Shown: positions 20,067 through 29,821 of the stretch, piece after piece
Numbering within the stretch: position 1 is the first letter of the stretch
How the letters are laid out: every line of letters begins with the position of its first letter
Notes under the pieces: model-generated
The model's input: the letters and a program-made list of their open reading frames with translations, nothing else
Told to the model about the DNA's origin: nothing
The model's database searches: none
From: an uncultured Devosia sp.
GTDB lineage: Bacteria > Pseudomonadota > Alphaproteobacteria > Rhizobiales > Devosiaceae
Length of the DNA stretch: 64,000 bases
Direction: 5' to 3'
Assembly (NCBI RefSeq): GCF_913055165.1
Contig: NZ_CAJXJS010000006.1
Location: forward strand, 1-64,000
Made by a program: the position numbers and the translations under genes

Positions 20067-22228
20067 TCCTCGTCGCTCTCCGACATGCCCGCACTGCCGC
20101 GGCCGGACAGTGAGGGATTGGTCATGAAGTAGTCATGGGCGTTGAAGGGCTCCTCCCCTTCAGCCACCCTTATACGGTGCGAACTGCCATCAGGCAGCAC
20201 TTCCCAGCTCTGCTGGTTATCCTTGAGATAGGCAACCATTATGCGGTCCAGGATCTGCTTGTGCACCGTTTCGTTGAGGATCGGGACCAGGGTTTCGACA
20301 CGACCATCGAGATTGCGGCCCATGATATCGGCCGAAGAAATATAGACCTTGGCTCGCGGCGACGGCATCGGTTCGCCATTGCCGAAGCAGTAGATGCGGC
20401 TGTGTTCGAGGAAGCGACCGACGACCGATTTGACCCGGATATTGTCCGAGAAGCCCGGAATCCCGGGTCTGAGGCAGCAAATGCCCCGCACGATCAGATC
20501 GACCTTCACACCGGCCTGGCTGGCGTCGTAGAGCGCATCGATGACCTGCGGGTCCACCAGAGAATTCATCTTGAGCAGAATGCGTGCAGGCTGCCCGTTG
20601 CGTGCCAGTTCGATCTCGTGGGCGATATTGTCGACCAGGGTTTGCCGCAGATTGACCGGCGAAACGGCAATCGTCTCAAGTTCCGTGGGACGGGCATAGC
20701 CGGTGATGAAATTGAACACCCGTGCCACATCGCGCGTGATGGCAGGGTCGATGGTGAAGTAGCTGAGGTCGGTGTAAATCTTGGCAGTGATCGGGTGGTA
20801 ATTGCCGGTGCCGATATGGCAGTAGCTCACCAGCTTGCCTTTTTCGCGGCGCACCACCTGGCTGAGCTTGGCGTGGGTCTTCAGCTCGACAAAGCCGAAC
20901 ACCACCTGCGCACCGGCACGTTCCAGGTCACGCGCCCAGCGAATATTGGCCTCCTCGTCGAACCGCGCCTTGAGCTCGACCAGGCAGGTGACGGACTTGC
21001 CCGCTTCCGCGGCCATGACCAGCGCCTTGACGATCGGGCTGTCTGACGAGGTGCGATACAGCGTCTGCTTGATCGCCACCACATCCGGGTCGCGAGCCGC
21101 CTGCATCAGGAACTGCGCCACCACGTCGAAGCTCTCAAACGGGTGGTGCACCAGAATGTCCTTGGCGCGGATGGCGGCAAAGCTGTCGCCGTTATAGTCC
21201 CGGATGCGTTCTGGAAAACGCGCAAGATAGGGCGGAAATTTGAGGTCCGGACGATCCACGTCGCAAATCTTGCGCGCGTCGGCCAGGCCCAGAAAGCCAT
21301 GCACTTCGAACACATCGGCTTCCTTGACGCCGAGCTGTTCGCCAATCTGCCGCTTCAAGGCGCGGGGCATGGAGCGTTCAATCTCCAGGCGAATGACCTG
21401 ACCACGGCGACGTTGGCGCAAAGCGCTTTCGAACTCCACGACCAGATCGGCGGCCTCGTCGTCAATTTCGATTTCGCTGTCGCGGATGATCCGGAATGCG
21501 CCGGAGCCGACCACCTCATGGCCCGGAAACATCTTGTGGAAGAACAACTTGACCAGTGTGTCGATCGTCACGACCTCGGAACGGCCTTCTGAGACGAGGC
21601 TGCCTGGCAGGTTGATGAAACGATCCAGATTGCCGGGAATGCGAACCAAAGCCGTCAAATGCTGGTCGCTGTTGGGCCGCTTGAGTTCGAAGGCCAAAGC
21701 CAAGCCCAGATTGGGGATGAAGGGGAATGGGTGCGCAGGATCGACGGCGATCGGGGTCAGGACCGGAAAAATTTCTTCCCGGAACAGCTTCTGAAGATAG
21801 GCGATTTGCTCGCTGGTCAGGTCATCGGCTTCATGAATGACCACATTCTGGGCGAACAGCTCTTCGCGCAAATCCTTCCAGTGGTCCTGCTGCTCAAGCT
21901 GCAGGTGCTGGGCGAGGGTCGCGATTTCCTCGAGTTGCTCGGCGGGGGAGAGTCCATCCGCGCTCTGCTTGGTCATTCCGGCGCGGATCTGGCCCTTGAG
22001 ACCAGCGACGCGGACCATGTAGAACTCGTCCAGATTGTTGGCCGAGATCGACACAAAACGAAGCCGCTCAAGCAGCGGATGCGCCTCATTGCCGGCCTCT
22101 TCGAGCACCCGCATATTGAATTGCAGCCAGCTGACCTCGCGGTTGACGAAGCGGGCCGGACTGCTGCGCAATGCCTCAATGTCCGGCACCGACCCTTCGG
22201 TCTCGGCGATATCGCTCATCTCATTCAT
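20063..22228 (-). CDS. ppk1: Polyphosphate kinase 1
   Basis: 721 aa from ATG 22228 ([12 protein letters not shown]); an ATG at 22219 is equally possible and would avoid overlapping the upstream hdaA end. Makes polyphosphate from ATP. Seen: N-domain [34 protein letters not shown], the phosphohistidine region HIGTGNYHP, and the C-domain [17 protein letters not shown]. Family length is about 690-730. It sits between hdaA (upstream, overlapping or one base apart) and ppx (downstream, ATGA overlap), the standard rhizobial order. Confidence 0.96.
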   Translation of the reverse strand: MNEMSDIAETEGSVPDIEALRSSPARFVNREVSWLQFNMRVLEEAGNEAHPLLERLRFVSISANNLDEFYMVRVAGLKGQIRAGMTKQSADGLSPAEQLEEIATLAQHLQLEQQDHWKDLREELFAQNVVIHEADDLTSEQIAYLQKLFREEIFPVLTPIAVDPAHPFPFIPNLGLALAFELKRPNSDQHLTALVRIPGNLDRFINLPGSLVSEGRSEVVTIDTLVKLFFHKMFPGHEVVGSGAFRIIRDSEIEIDDEAADLVVEFESALRQRRRGQVIRLEIERSMPRALKRQIGEQLGVKEADVFEVHGFLGLADARKICDVDRPDLKFPPYLARFPERIRDYNGDSFAAIRAKDILVHHPFESFDVVAQFLMQAARDPDVVAIKQTLYRTSSDSPIVKALVMAAEAGKSVTCLVELKARFDEEANIRWARDLERAGAQVVFGFVELKTHAKLSQVVRREKGKLVSYCHIGTGNYHPITAKIYTDLSYFTIDPAITRDVARVFNFITGYARPTELETIAVSPVNLRQTLVDNIAHEIELARNGQPARILLKMNSLVDPQVIDALYDASQAGVKVDLIVRGICCLRPGIPGFSDNIRVKSVVGRFLEHSRIYCFGNGEPMPSPRAKVYISSADIMGRNLDGRVETLVPILNETVHKQILDRIMVAYLKDNQQSWEVLPDGSSHRIRVAEGEEPFNAHDYFMTNPSLSGRGSAGMSESDED

Positions 22229-22955
22229 CGGTTTCAGCGTCCCAATCCTGTCGCCGGTCCAGCCCGTGCGCATTTTTGCGCATCACCAGGGCTTCCGACG
22301 CTATTGTGCGGGTAATGGCTGACCCTTTTGCAAGAGCCAACCTGTCCATCAGGTCCACCAGGATCGCGGCCTCCTCCGAACTGCGCTCCATGCGCGGGAC
22401 GATATAGCCGATCACCCTGGGGTCCACCTTGATCTGTCGATCACCGAACAATTTCACGAACATCTGTGACAACTCGATGTCGTCGCTGATCTCGAGACGG
22501 AACTCCGGTGCCCGGCGCACCCGCGAACGCACATCATCGGTCCGCAACGGCCAGTGCGCAACCTCTTCCCGAGCGGTGAGGAGCATCGTGCGCTCGCCGC
22601 GTATGGCTTGGTTGAGCAGGTGAAACAGATGGTGCTCGTCATAGGCGAGCCGATCCACGTCTTCGACCAGCAGAGCCTCGCGCCCCGGTGCAGAGGCAAT
22701 TGTGGTGATGCTATCGGGTGTGACCGCAATAGCGCCGCTCCGCTCGAGGAAGATTCTGGCCAGATGCGACTTCCCCGACGCCGGCGGCCCGACAACGAGC
22801 GTCACCCCATCCGGCCAATGCGGCCAGGCCAGGATGCGCGCATGTGCAAGTGCATTGCCCGCGCCCACCAGAAAGTCATCTTCGGCATGAGACGGTTCAT
22901 GCTCGAAGTCGAGCGGCAACTGCCGCGGCCCCAGGTCAGGAAGCGGCATCGTCAT
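22221..22955 (-). CDS. hdaA: DnaA-related regulatory ATPase HdaA
   Basis: 244 aa from ATG 22955 ([17 protein letters not shown]). The QLPLDF segment near the N-terminus is the clamp-binding motif of Hda proteins, which lets HdaA act on the beta clamp and promote hydrolysis of DnaA-bound ATP, limiting replication initiation. Walker A is [11 protein letters not shown], Walker [10 protein letters not shown], and arginine-containing sensor regions follow. It lacks the DnaA DNA-binding domain, as expected. It overlaps the 3' end of the AI-2E permease gene by 20 bases, so these genes form one minus-strand operon. Confidence 0.9.
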   Translation of the reverse strand: MTMPLPDLGPRQLPLDFEHEPSHAEDDFLVGAGNALAHARILAWPHWPDGVTLVVGPPASGKSHLARIFLERSGAIAVTPDSITTIASAPGREALLVEDVDRLAYDEHHLFHLLNQAIRGERTMLLTAREEVAHWPLRTDDVRSRVRRAPEFRLEISDDIELSQMFVKLFGDRQIKVDPRVIGYIVPRMERSSEEAAILVDLMDRLALAKGSAITRTIASEALVMRKNAHGLDRRQDWDAETDE

Positions 22956-24027
22956 TGGGCGCGGCCCGCTTGGGGCCCAGATAGAGGGTACTTTCCTTGT
23001 ATTTGCGCACGCCATAACGCACGAGCACGGAGGCTATGGCCGCCATTGGCACGGCCAGCAGAAGGCCGACAAATCCGAACACGGCGCCCAGGGCCAGCAA
23101 AGCGAACATCATCCAAACCGGGTTGATGTTGATCGAGGACCCAACGAGCTTGGGGTAGAGAATGTTGCCCTCGATGAATTGCCAGAACAGATAGATGCTG
23201 GCCACCAACACCACCATCCACCAGTTCGGCGAAAACTGCACGATGGCAATGCCGACGGACAGGCCAAGCCCGACCGTGAAGCCGACAAAGGGAATGAAGC
23301 TGAGGAGCCCGCCAATCAGGCCGACAGCCAGGCCGTAATTGAGCCCCACCAGGCTCAAGGCCGTCGCGTAGAACGCCGCGTCAAGCAGCAGCACACTGCC
23401 CTGCCCACGAATCACGCCGGCCATGGACTTGTCGATCTCCCGCAGGATCCCTTTGACTTCCCGCTTGTGCTGCTTGGGCAGCAGCTCATCGATGCCGCGC
23501 ACCATGCCTTCCCAGTCCAGCAGGAGATAGAAAGCCACCACCGGCGCCAATACGGTAAAGCCGACAACGGCAGCGCCCGTCAGACCGATATTGACCAGTT
23601 CGGCCGGCAGGGTCGCAATGAAGCCGAGCGCCTGGCGCGCCAGATCGTTGAGGCTCGACTGGAACTGTTCGGCCCGCCCTGGCCCAAGCCACTCGTTGAT
23701 CTCGGGCGAAAGGGCGACCGCAAGTTCCTGCAAGTCACCCACATAGCCCGGCAGGCGCTGGATCAGGCCGATGATCTGCTGGCCGATCAGCGGCACGAAC
23801 ATGAAGAACACGCTGACGATGACGGTCAGCACGCTGAACAGCACCACTACCGTCGCCCAGACGCGATTGAATCGCCACTTCTGCAACTGGTTGACCAGCG
23901 GGTTCAGGAGATAGGCCAGAGCGGCGCCAACCACAAAAGGCAGCAATACGCCGCGGAAGATCCAGAGTGACAGGATAAGCGCGAGCAGAAGCCCGATCCA
24001 GATGACCACTTGATTTCTGAGTGCCAT
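22936..24027 (-). CDS. AI-2E family transporter/permease
   Basis: 363 aa from ATG 24027 (MALRNQVVIWIGLLLALILSLWIF); the track start is 42 codons longer. Several transmembrane segments fit the AI-2E exporter/PerM family: two at the N-terminus, a central amphipathic region (LIQRLPGYVGDLQELA), then a C-terminal cluster (LIGGLLSFIPFVGFTVGLGLSVGIAI, NPVWMMFALLALGAVFGFVGLLLAVPMAAI). Substrates in this family are mostly unproven. An AI-2E gene directly before hdaA recurs in Rhizobiales. It is divergent from purM. Confidence 0.9.
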   Translation of the reverse strand: MALRNQVVIWIGLLLALILSLWIFRGVLLPFVVGAALAYLLNPLVNQLQKWRFNRVWATVVVLFSVLTVIVSVFFMFVPLIGQQIIGLIQRLPGYVGDLQELAVALSPEINEWLGPGRAEQFQSSLNDLARQALGFIATLPAELVNIGLTGAAVVGFTVLAPVVAFYLLLDWEGMVRGIDELLPKQHKREVKGILREIDKSMAGVIRGQGSVLLLDAAFYATALSLVGLNYGLAVGLIGGLLSFIPFVGFTVGLGLSVGIAIVQFSPNWWMVVLVASIYLFWQFIEGNILYPKLVGSSININPVWMMFALLALGAVFGFVGLLLAVPMAAIASVLVRYGVRKYKESTLYLGPKRAAPNDDAAS

Positions 24028-24161
24028 GAAGCCGGGCAGCCCTTGCGTCCAGGTAATCGAAAAGCTATCAGGCCGTCTAACGGCCAGCACCGAAAATATC
24101 AACCAACCCGGGTCGCGCGCGAGAGTTTCCGCCCGCAATCCCCAGCATGGCAAGAAGGCTC

Positions 24162-25238
24162 ATGTCCGACCCCCAAAACCTGCCATCAAATGGGCTGTCA
24201 TACAAGCAGGCCGGCGTAGATATCGACGCGGGCAATGCCTTGGTCGAAGCCATCAAGCCGGCGGTACGCTCCACGCGTCGTCCGGGTGCCGACGGCGAGA
24301 TCGGCGGCTTCGGCGGCCTGTTCGATCTCAAGGCAGCGGGCTTTGTCGATCCGGTTCTGGTTGCCGCCAATGACGGCGTGGGCACCAAGCTCAAGATCGC
24401 CATCGACACCGGCAAGCACGACACCATCGGCCAGGACCTCGTGGCTATGTGCGTCAACGACCTCATCGTGCAGGGTGCCGAGCCGCTGTTCTTTCTCGAT
24501 TACCTGGCTACCGGCAAGCTCGACGTGGCCCAAGGTACCGCCATCGTAGAGGGCATCGCTCAGGGCTGCCGACTCGCCGGCTGCGCCCTAATCGGCGGCG
24601 AAACCGCCGAAATGCCAGGCATGTATCACGGCAATGACTATGATCTTGCCGGTTTCGCCGTCGGTGCTGCCGAGCGCAACGCCCTGCTCCCGCGCAAGGA
24701 CATTGCTGCTGGTGACGTACTGGTGGCTGTCGCATCCTCTGGCGTCCATTCGAACGGCTATTCTCTTGTCCGCAAGGTCGTCGAGATGTCCGGCATGGGT
24801 TGGGACGCTGCCGCTCCGTTCGCCAAGGGCAAGACGCTCGCCGAAGCGCTGCTGGAGCCAACCCGCATCTATGTTAAGCCCCTGCTGGCTGCCATTCGCG
24901 ATGGCATCGGCATCAAGGCCCTGGCCCACATCACCGGCGGCGGCTTCATCGACAATATTCCGCGCGTGCTGCCCGAAGAGCTCGCGGCCGATATCGACCT
25001 TGGCGCAGTCACCGTACCTGCCGTCTTTGGCTGGCTCGCCAAGGCAGGCGGCATGAGCGAGCGCGAGATGCTGCGCACTTTCAATTGCGGCGTCGGTATG
25101 CTCGTGGCCGTCACTCCAGAAGATGCGGACAAGCTGGTGGCCAGCCTCACCGCTTTGGGCGAAACCGCTGCTATCGTTGGCAAGCTGACTGAACGTTCCG
25201 GCGAACCGGTCACCTTCCGGGGCAAGCTGGCGCTGTGA
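24162..25238 (+). CDS. purM: Phosphoribosylformylglycinamidine cyclo-ligase (AIR synthetase)
   Basis: 358 aa from ATG 24162 ([24 protein letters not shown]), preceded by AAGG; the track start is 5 codons upstream. Fifth step of de novo purine synthesis: closes FGAM to AIR with ATP. Visible: [14 protein letters not shown] at the N-terminus, [14 protein letters not shown], the PurM-fold [11 protein letters not shown], and [16 protein letters not shown]. Its stop overlaps the GTG start of purN (GTGA). Confidence 0.97.
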   Translation: MSDPQNLPSNGLSYKQAGVDIDAGNALVEAIKPAVRSTRRPGADGEIGGFGGLFDLKAAGFVDPVLVAANDGVGTKLKIAIDTGKHDTIGQDLVAMCVNDLIVQGAEPLFFLDYLATGKLDVAQGTAIVEGIAQGCRLAGCALIGGETAEMPGMYHGNDYDLAGFAVGAAERNALLPRKDIAAGDVLVAVASSGVHSNGYSLVRKVVEMSGMGWDAAAPFAKGKTLAEALLEPTRIYVKPLLAAIRDGIGIKALAHITGGGFIDNIPRVLPEELAADIDLGAVTVPAVFGWLAKAGGMSEREMLRTFNCGVGMLVAVTPEDADKLVASLTALGETAAIVGKLTERSGEPVTFRGKLAL

Positions 25239-25828
25239 CGACGAAAAAGCGCGTCGCCATCCTCATCTCAGGCCGCGGCTCCAACATGGCTGCGCTCATC
25301 GAGGCCGCCAAGGCACCGGACTATCCGGCCGAGATTGTCGGCGTACTGTCCAACAAGGCGGACGCCGCCGGCCTCGACTTCGCCCGTCAAAACGGTATCC
25401 CAACCGCATCCGTCTCACACAGGGACTATGCGAGCCGCGAGGCCTTTGACGCAGAGATCGAGAGAGCACTCACCGCTTGGGCTGCTGATCTCGTTTGCCT
25501 TGCTGGCTTCATGCGTATCTTTAGCAAGGATTTTGCTGAGCGGTGGACTGGGCGTATGCTCAACATCCACCCTTCCCTACTTCCCAAATTCAAGGGCCTG
25601 CACCCTCAGCAACAGGCTTTGGACGCCCGAGAAAGCGAGAGCGGCTGTACCGTGCACTGGGTGACCGCGGATCTGGATGCGGGGCCAGCCATCTTGCAAC
25701 GCCGGGTTCCTGTTATGCCGGGTGATACCGCCGAGACATTGGCAGCGCGCATTCTGGTTGAAGAGCATCGGGCCTACCCCGAGGCACTGGCCAAGCTAGC
25801 CCGAGGCGAAGTCAGCTACACTGGCTGA
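25235..25828 (+). CDS. purN: Phosphoribosylglycinamide formyltransferase
   Basis: 197 aa, GTG start overlapping the purM stop. Third step of purine synthesis, transferring a formyl group from 10-formyl-THF to GAR. Seen: [18 protein letters not shown], the phosphate loop; [27 protein letters not shown] with the catalytic Asn-His pair; and [11 protein letters not shown] with the catalytic Asp. The purM-purN pair is the usual arrangement. Confidence 0.97.
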   Translation: MTTKKRVAILISGRGSNMAALIEAAKAPDYPAEIVGVLSNKADAAGLDFARQNGIPTASVSHRDYASREAFDAEIERALTAWAADLVCLAGFMRIFSKDFAERWTGRMLNIHPSLLPKFKGLHPQQQALDARESESGCTVHWVTADLDAGPAILQRRVPVMPGDTAETLAARILVEEHRAYPEALAKLARGEVSYTG

Positions 25829-25935
25829 GCCAAGTCAACCCATCACAGCAATTGATGGCGCCCATCGTCAAAATCGGTTCGACCTTTGTTCCGGTCGGGC
25901 GTAGCGTGCCGTCCTTCACTTAAAGGATTGGCGAG

Positions 25936-26826
25936 ATGAGTCTGCGTGACTGGTTCTGGATTGTTCTGCTTGGCGCCATCTGGGGCTGCTCCTTTGTCTT
26001 CAATGCCGTCCTGATCCGCGAATTGGGCCCGCTCTGGGTCACTTCGCTGCGCGTGGGCATTGGTGCCCTCGGGTGCTGGGCCGTCATGCTCGCCCTGCGC
26101 AAGCCCATCCCGCGCGATCCCAGGCTCTGGCTGCAGCTGGCGGGCCTCGGCGTCATCGCCTATGCCATTCCCTTCGCGCTGTTTCCCCTGGCCCAGGCGC
26201 ATCTGGCCAGCGGCATCGCCGCCATCATCAACGCCCTGACCCCCATGGTCACCGCGGTCATTTCCCATTTCTGGATTGGCGGCGAGAAGGCGACACCGAC
26301 GAAATTCGCCGGTGTCGGCTTCGGATTCATCGGGGCGGCGATTCTGGTCTCTCCGGCCTTGTCAGCGGGGGGCACAACACAACTCTGGGCCGTGATGGCA
26401 TGCCTTGGCGCCACCCTCTGCTACGCGCTGACCCTCAACATAACCCGCAGCTTCAAGCATGTCGAACCGACCGCCTTCGCCGCGATCGCGCTCACCGGCG
26501 CCGCCGTCGTCGCCATACCCGTGGCCTTCCTCAATGAAGGCGCACCGGTCATGACACGGCCGGAAACTTGGGGCGCAGCCCTTGCCATCGGGCTGCTCTC
26601 TACGGCCTTCACCTTCCAGATCATGTACCGTATCCTGCCGCGCGTCGGCGCCACCAATTTCGCGACCACCACCTTCATCGCCCCGATCTCGGCGCTGATC
26701 ATTGGTGTCACCGTACTGGGAGAAACGATCCTGCCGATCCAGCTCCTGGGCATGTTGGTGATCTTTTTCGGCTTGCTGTTTATTGATGGGCGCATCCGCG
26801 CCGTCTGGCGTCGCGTCCCCGTCTGA
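25936..26826 (+). CDS. EamA/DMT-family transporter
   Basis: 296 aa with about ten hydrophobic segments arranged as two EamA repeats: IVLLGAIWGCSFVFNAVLI ... to about residue 135, and the second from LWAVMACLGATLCYALTL to the end. The first repeat shows the family's typical WG-S/F start. Members export amino acids or other metabolites; substrate not predictable. A ribosome site AGGATT lies upstream. It stands alone between purN and the microprotein pair. Confidence 0.88.
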   Translation: MSLRDWFWIVLLGAIWGCSFVFNAVLIRELGPLWVTSLRVGIGALGCWAVMLALRKPIPRDPRLWLQLAGLGVIAYAIPFALFPLAQAHLASGIAAIINALTPMVTAVISHFWIGGEKATPTKFAGVGFGFIGAAILVSPALSAGGTTQLWAVMACLGATLCYALTLNITRSFKHVEPTAFAAIALTGAAVVAIPVAFLNEGAPVMTRPETWGAALAIGLLSTAFTFQIMYRILPRVGATNFATTTFIAPISALIIGVTVLGETILPIQLLGMLVIFFGLLFIDGRIRAVWRRVPV

Positions 26827-26840
26827 CGGGTCGATGGAAC

Positions 26841-26880
26841 TCTCCTGCCTGGCCTCACGTTGGCGGGCAGGAGAACCGCT
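26841..26880 (+). promoter_or_regulatory. Hairpin that sequesters the Shine-Dalgarno of the first microprotein
   Basis: TCTCCTGCC (26841-26849) pairs perfectly with GGCAGGAGA (26866-26874), a 9-bp stem with a 16-base loop. The 3' arm is itself the Shine-Dalgarno (AGGAG) of the ATG at 26881, so folding should mask the ribosome site. It could alternatively act as a 3'-end hairpin for the eamA transcript, but there is no U-run. Confidence 0.5.
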
Positions 26881-27090
26881 ATGCCAGATCCCAGACCCGA
26901 TATCGATCCCCGCCCGACGCCCGAAATCGTCCCGCAGCCGGAGCCCCCTCAGCCGCAACCTGCCGATCCGGTGCCACCGCAACCCTCGGAAGTTCCAACG
27001 CCCGATCAGCCCGTGGAGGACCCTTGGCCCTCGCCGGCCCCGGAGATTCCCCCCGATCCCGGCCACGACCCCCGGCCAAGGGAGGTGTGA
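26881..27090 (+). CDS. Proline-rich microprotein
   Basis: 69 aa, about one third proline, with Asp/Glu and almost no hydrophobic residues apart from valine and isoleucine (MPDPRPDIDPRPTPEIVPQP...). It must be disordered. A clear AGGAG lies 7 bases upstream of the ATG, itself within a hairpin; the track start at 26860 lacks such a site. No signal peptide or known domain. The following gene starts directly after its stop codon. Function unknown. Confidence 0.6.
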   Translation: MPDPRPDIDPRPTPEIVPQPEPPQPQPADPVPPQPSEVPTPDQPVEDPWPSPAPEIPPDPGHDPRPREV

Positions 27091-27279
27091 ATGCCAGATC
27101 CGCTTGAACGTCGCCCGGAAAACCGGGACATCACGCCCGAGCAGGTGCCGGCCATGCCAAAGCACCTGCCGACCGATGACACGGATAATCCCCGCATCAC
27201 ACCGCTGCGGCGGGAACAGGATAGCGAAACGCCGAATGATAAGGACCCAAGGGAGCGCAGCGACAACACCGCGCCCTGA
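27091..27279 (+). CDS. Small charged, disordered protein
   Basis: 62 aa (MPDPLERRPENRDITPEQVP...), rich in Pro, Asp, Glu and Arg; predicted disordered, no recognised domain. The ATG immediately follows the TGA of the previous ORF, and GGGAGGTG just before gives a strong ribosome site, so the two are translated as a pair. Both proteins begin MPDP, suggesting an old duplication or shared start constraint. It converges with gatB, 2 bases from its stop. Confidence 0.6.
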   Translation: MPDPLERRPENRDITPEQVPAMPKHLPTDDTDNPRITPLRREQDSETPNDKDPRERSDNTAP

Positions 27280-27281
27280 GA

Positions 27282-28781
27282 CTATTCGATCCCGAGCTTC
27301 TTCTTCATCAGCTCGTTGAGAGCCTGGGGATTGGCCTTGCCGCCTGAGGCCTTCATGGCCTGGCCGACAAACCAGCCAATCATGGTCGGCTTGGCCTTGA
27401 CCTTCTCGACCTGCTCGGGATTGGCGGCGATAATTTCATCGACGATCTTCTCGATCGCGCCCAGATCGGTAACCTGCTTGAGTCCACGGCGCTCGACGAT
27501 CTCGGCCGGATCGCCCTCATGCTCCTCGGCGATCAGGATTTGCAGCACGTCCTTGCCGCCCTTGGAGGAAATCGTCCCGGCGGCAATCAGATCGACCAGG
27601 CCGGCAATCTGGCCGGGCTGCAGATGGGTTTCCCAAACCGCCAGGCCCTGGCTGTTGGCATAGGCCGCCACGTCTGCATTGAGGATATTGGCCACGGCCT
27701 TACCATCACGCTTCTTGCCGCCATGGGCAACGCAAGCCTCGTAATAGTCCGCAGTCTCGCGATCGAGCGTCAGCACCATCGCGTCATAGGCCGTCACGCC
27801 GTAATCAGCGATGAAGCGAGCCTGTTTTTCATCCGGCAGCTCCGGCAGGTGCTCGGCTAGGTCAGTAATGAACGCATCGTCGAATTCGAGCGGCAGCAGG
27901 TCCGGGTCGGGGAAATAGCGATAGTCATGCGCCTCTTCCTTGGAGCGCATAGAGCGGGTTTCGCCATTCTTGGGATCGAACAGGCGGGTTTCCTGGTCGA
28001 TTTCACCGCCATCTTCGAGAATGTCGATCTGCCGGCGCGCTTCATATTCGATTGCCTGACCGGCAAAACGGATCGAGTTGACGTTCTTGATTTCGCAGCG
28101 CGTCCCAAATTCACCGCCCGGGCGACGCACCGAGACATTGACGTCGGCGCGCATGGAGCCCTGTTCCATATTGCCGTCGCAGGTGCCCAGATAGCGCAGG
28201 ATGGTCCGCAGCTTGGAAAGATAGGCCTTGGCTTCCTCTGCCGAGCGCAGATCGGGTTTGGAGACGATTTCCATCAGCGCCACACCGGACCGGTTGAGGT
28301 CCACAAAGCTCATATTCGGGTGCTGGTCGTGGATCGACTTGCCGGCGTCCTGCTCCAGATGCAGGCGCTCGATGCCGATCTCGATCTTCTCGCCATCGAC
28401 GTCGAGCAGCACCGTGCCCTCACCCACGATCGGGTCCTTGAACTGGGAAATCTGGTAGCCCTGCGGCAGGTCCGGATAGAAATAGTTCTTCCGGTCGAAC
28501 ACGCTGCGCTTGTTGATTTTGGCCTTGAGACCCAGTCCGGTCCGCACAGCCTGGCGCACGCATTCCTCGTTGATGACTGGCAGCATGCCGGGCATGGCCG
28601 CATCCACGAAGCTGACATTTGCATTGGGTGGATTGCCGAAGGCCGTGGATGATCCCGAGAACAATTTGCTCTCGCTGGTCACCTGCGCATGCACCTCCAT
28701 GCCGATGATCACTTCCCAGTCTCCGGTCGAACCGGAAATCAGGCGCTTCTTGTCGGGGGTGCGGGTATCAACGAGGGTCAC
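27282..28781 (-). CDS. gatB: Asp-tRNA(Asn)/Glu-tRNA(Gln) amidotransferase subunit B
   Basis: 499 aa. GatB binds the misacylated tRNA and phosphorylates its side chain for amidation. Seen: [23 protein letters not shown] at the N-terminus, [25 protein letters not shown], and the C-terminal YqeY-like domain ([26 protein letters not shown]). GTG start with AGGA upstream. It is encoded about 4.8 kb from gatA and gatC, on the same strand but in a separate unit. Confidence 0.97.
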   Translation of the reverse strand: MTLVDTRTPDKKRLISGSTGDWEVIIGMEVHAQVTSESKLFSGSSTAFGNPPNANVSFVDAAMPGMLPVINEECVRQAVRTGLGLKAKINKRSVFDRKNYFYPDLPQGYQISQFKDPIVGEGTVLLDVDGEKIEIGIERLHLEQDAGKSIHDQHPNMSFVDLNRSGVALMEIVSKPDLRSAEEAKAYLSKLRTILRYLGTCDGNMEQGSMRADVNVSVRRPGGEFGTRCEIKNVNSIRFAGQAIEYEARRQIDILEDGGEIDQETRLFDPKNGETRSMRSKEEAHDYRYFPDPDLLPLEFDDAFITDLAEHLPELPDEKQARFIADYGVTAYDAMVLTLDRETADYYEACVAHGGKKRDGKAVANILNADVAAYANSQGLAVWETHLQPGQIAGLVDLIAAGTISSKGGKDVLQILIAEEHEGDPAEIVERRGLKQVTDLGAIEKIVDEIIAANPEQVEKVKAKPTMIGWFVGQAMKASGGKANPQALNELMKKKLGIE

Positions 28782-28860
28782 TGGGCGGTCCTGAAAGACA
28801 AGGCAAATCTGGCCAACTGCTTAGCCGTGTTGCCCTGGGCTTGCAACTGTCTGCCGCGCC

Positions 28861-29370
28861 TCAATCCTCGTCAATGTCTCCGTCATAGGGCCGCAGCCGC
28901 TTCTCGAGATGCACACTCATGAAGGGCGAGTGCCCCTCCCGTCCATCCGGCTTCAGGGCCAGGATGCGATAACCCTGCCGCTCGTAGAATCGGACGGCCC
29001 GGACATGGTCGGCAGGCGTTTCCAGATGAACGCGCTCGGCCCCCTGCAATTCGAGGATGGTCTCCATCCGATCCAGCAGGAGCGCGCCGATCCCGTGTCC
29101 TTGCATCTCGGGCATGACGAAGAGATAGGGAATATAGCTCCGGCCGGGAACGCGAGAGCACCAGCCAACCACCACCCCGTCGAGTTCGGCGACGATTGTA
29201 TGTCGCCAACCCTGCCCCACAGCTTGCGACAGCCGCCGGCGCTCTGCATCCTTGAGCCCCGGCTTGTCCCTCAATATCGGGAAGATACCATTCTCCCAGG
29301 CGCGGAAGGCGATATCTGCCAGGCGCGGGGCATCCGTCATTTCCGCCTTGCGTATCAGAACGCCCGTCAT
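28861..29370 (-). CDS. GNAT-family N-acetyltransferase
   Basis: 169 aa. Typical GNAT fold: beta4 YIPYLFVMPEMQGHGIGALLLDRM, which carries the acetyl-CoA pyrophosphate loop (Q-G-x-G-I-G), and the C-terminal AVRFYERQGYRI. GGAGG precedes the ATG. The acceptor is unknown. It follows the chorismate mutase gene by about 10 bases on the same strand, so they are probably co-transcribed; no functional link is apparent. Confidence 0.87.
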   Translation of the reverse strand: MTGVLIRKAEMTDAPRLADIAFRAWENGIFPILRDKPGLKDAERRRLSQAVGQGWRHTIVAELDGVVVGWCSRVPGRSYIPYLFVMPEMQGHGIGALLLDRMETILELQGAERVHLETPADHVRAVRFYERQGYRILALKPDGREGHSPFMSVHLEKRLRPYDGDIDED

Positions 29371-29379
29371 CCGCGCCTC

Positions 29380-29691
29380 CTATCTGCTCCGCTTGCGCGC
29401 CGCGATGATGCCCTTTTCATAGTTGATGTTCCAACTGATCAGGGTTCGCCAGATAAGTTCTGCCTGATCCTCGTCAAGATCAAGGTCCAAACTGCGTTCC
29501 CGGACCTTGGTTATGACCGCTTCGATCCGTGCCGGATCGAAAGCCTCATGCGGGTCGGTCTTGATTTCGGCCATGCGCGTCACATAGGCATGGCGCTCGG
29601 CAAAAAGGGCCAGCAGCGCCCGGTCGATCCGGTCGATCTCGGCACGCACGTCATCTTTGGTTTGGCATTCTGCTGGTCGCTTGGCGGTCAC
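29380..29691 (-). CDS. Chorismate mutase, AroQ type
   Basis: About 103 aa from a GTG at 29691 (VTAKRPAECQTKDDVRAEIDRID), which has GGGGA upstream; the track uses another GTG 14 codons earlier. All-helical AroQ fold: DVRAEIDRIDRALLALFAERHAYVTRMAEIK, with the arginines and lysine that bind chorismate, then DPARIEAVITKVRERS and ELIWRTLISWNI. It converts chorismate to prephenate in Phe/Tyr synthesis. A monofunctional single-domain form. Confidence 0.87.
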   Translation of the reverse strand: MTAKRPAECQTKDDVRAEIDRIDRALLALFAERHAYVTRMAEIKTDPHEAFDPARIEAVITKVRERSLDLDLDEDQAELIWRTLISWNINYEKGIIAARKRSR

Positions 29692-29821
29692 ATCCGGTCC
29701 CCGTTCTTTCGAAATCGTCTTGGTGGTGTGCACCGGGGCACACTCGAATTCAACCCGTCGACCAGGGACGAATGGAACGGCAAGGCCCCGGTCCGCATTG
29801 TTGGATCAGCGGGAGATTGGC

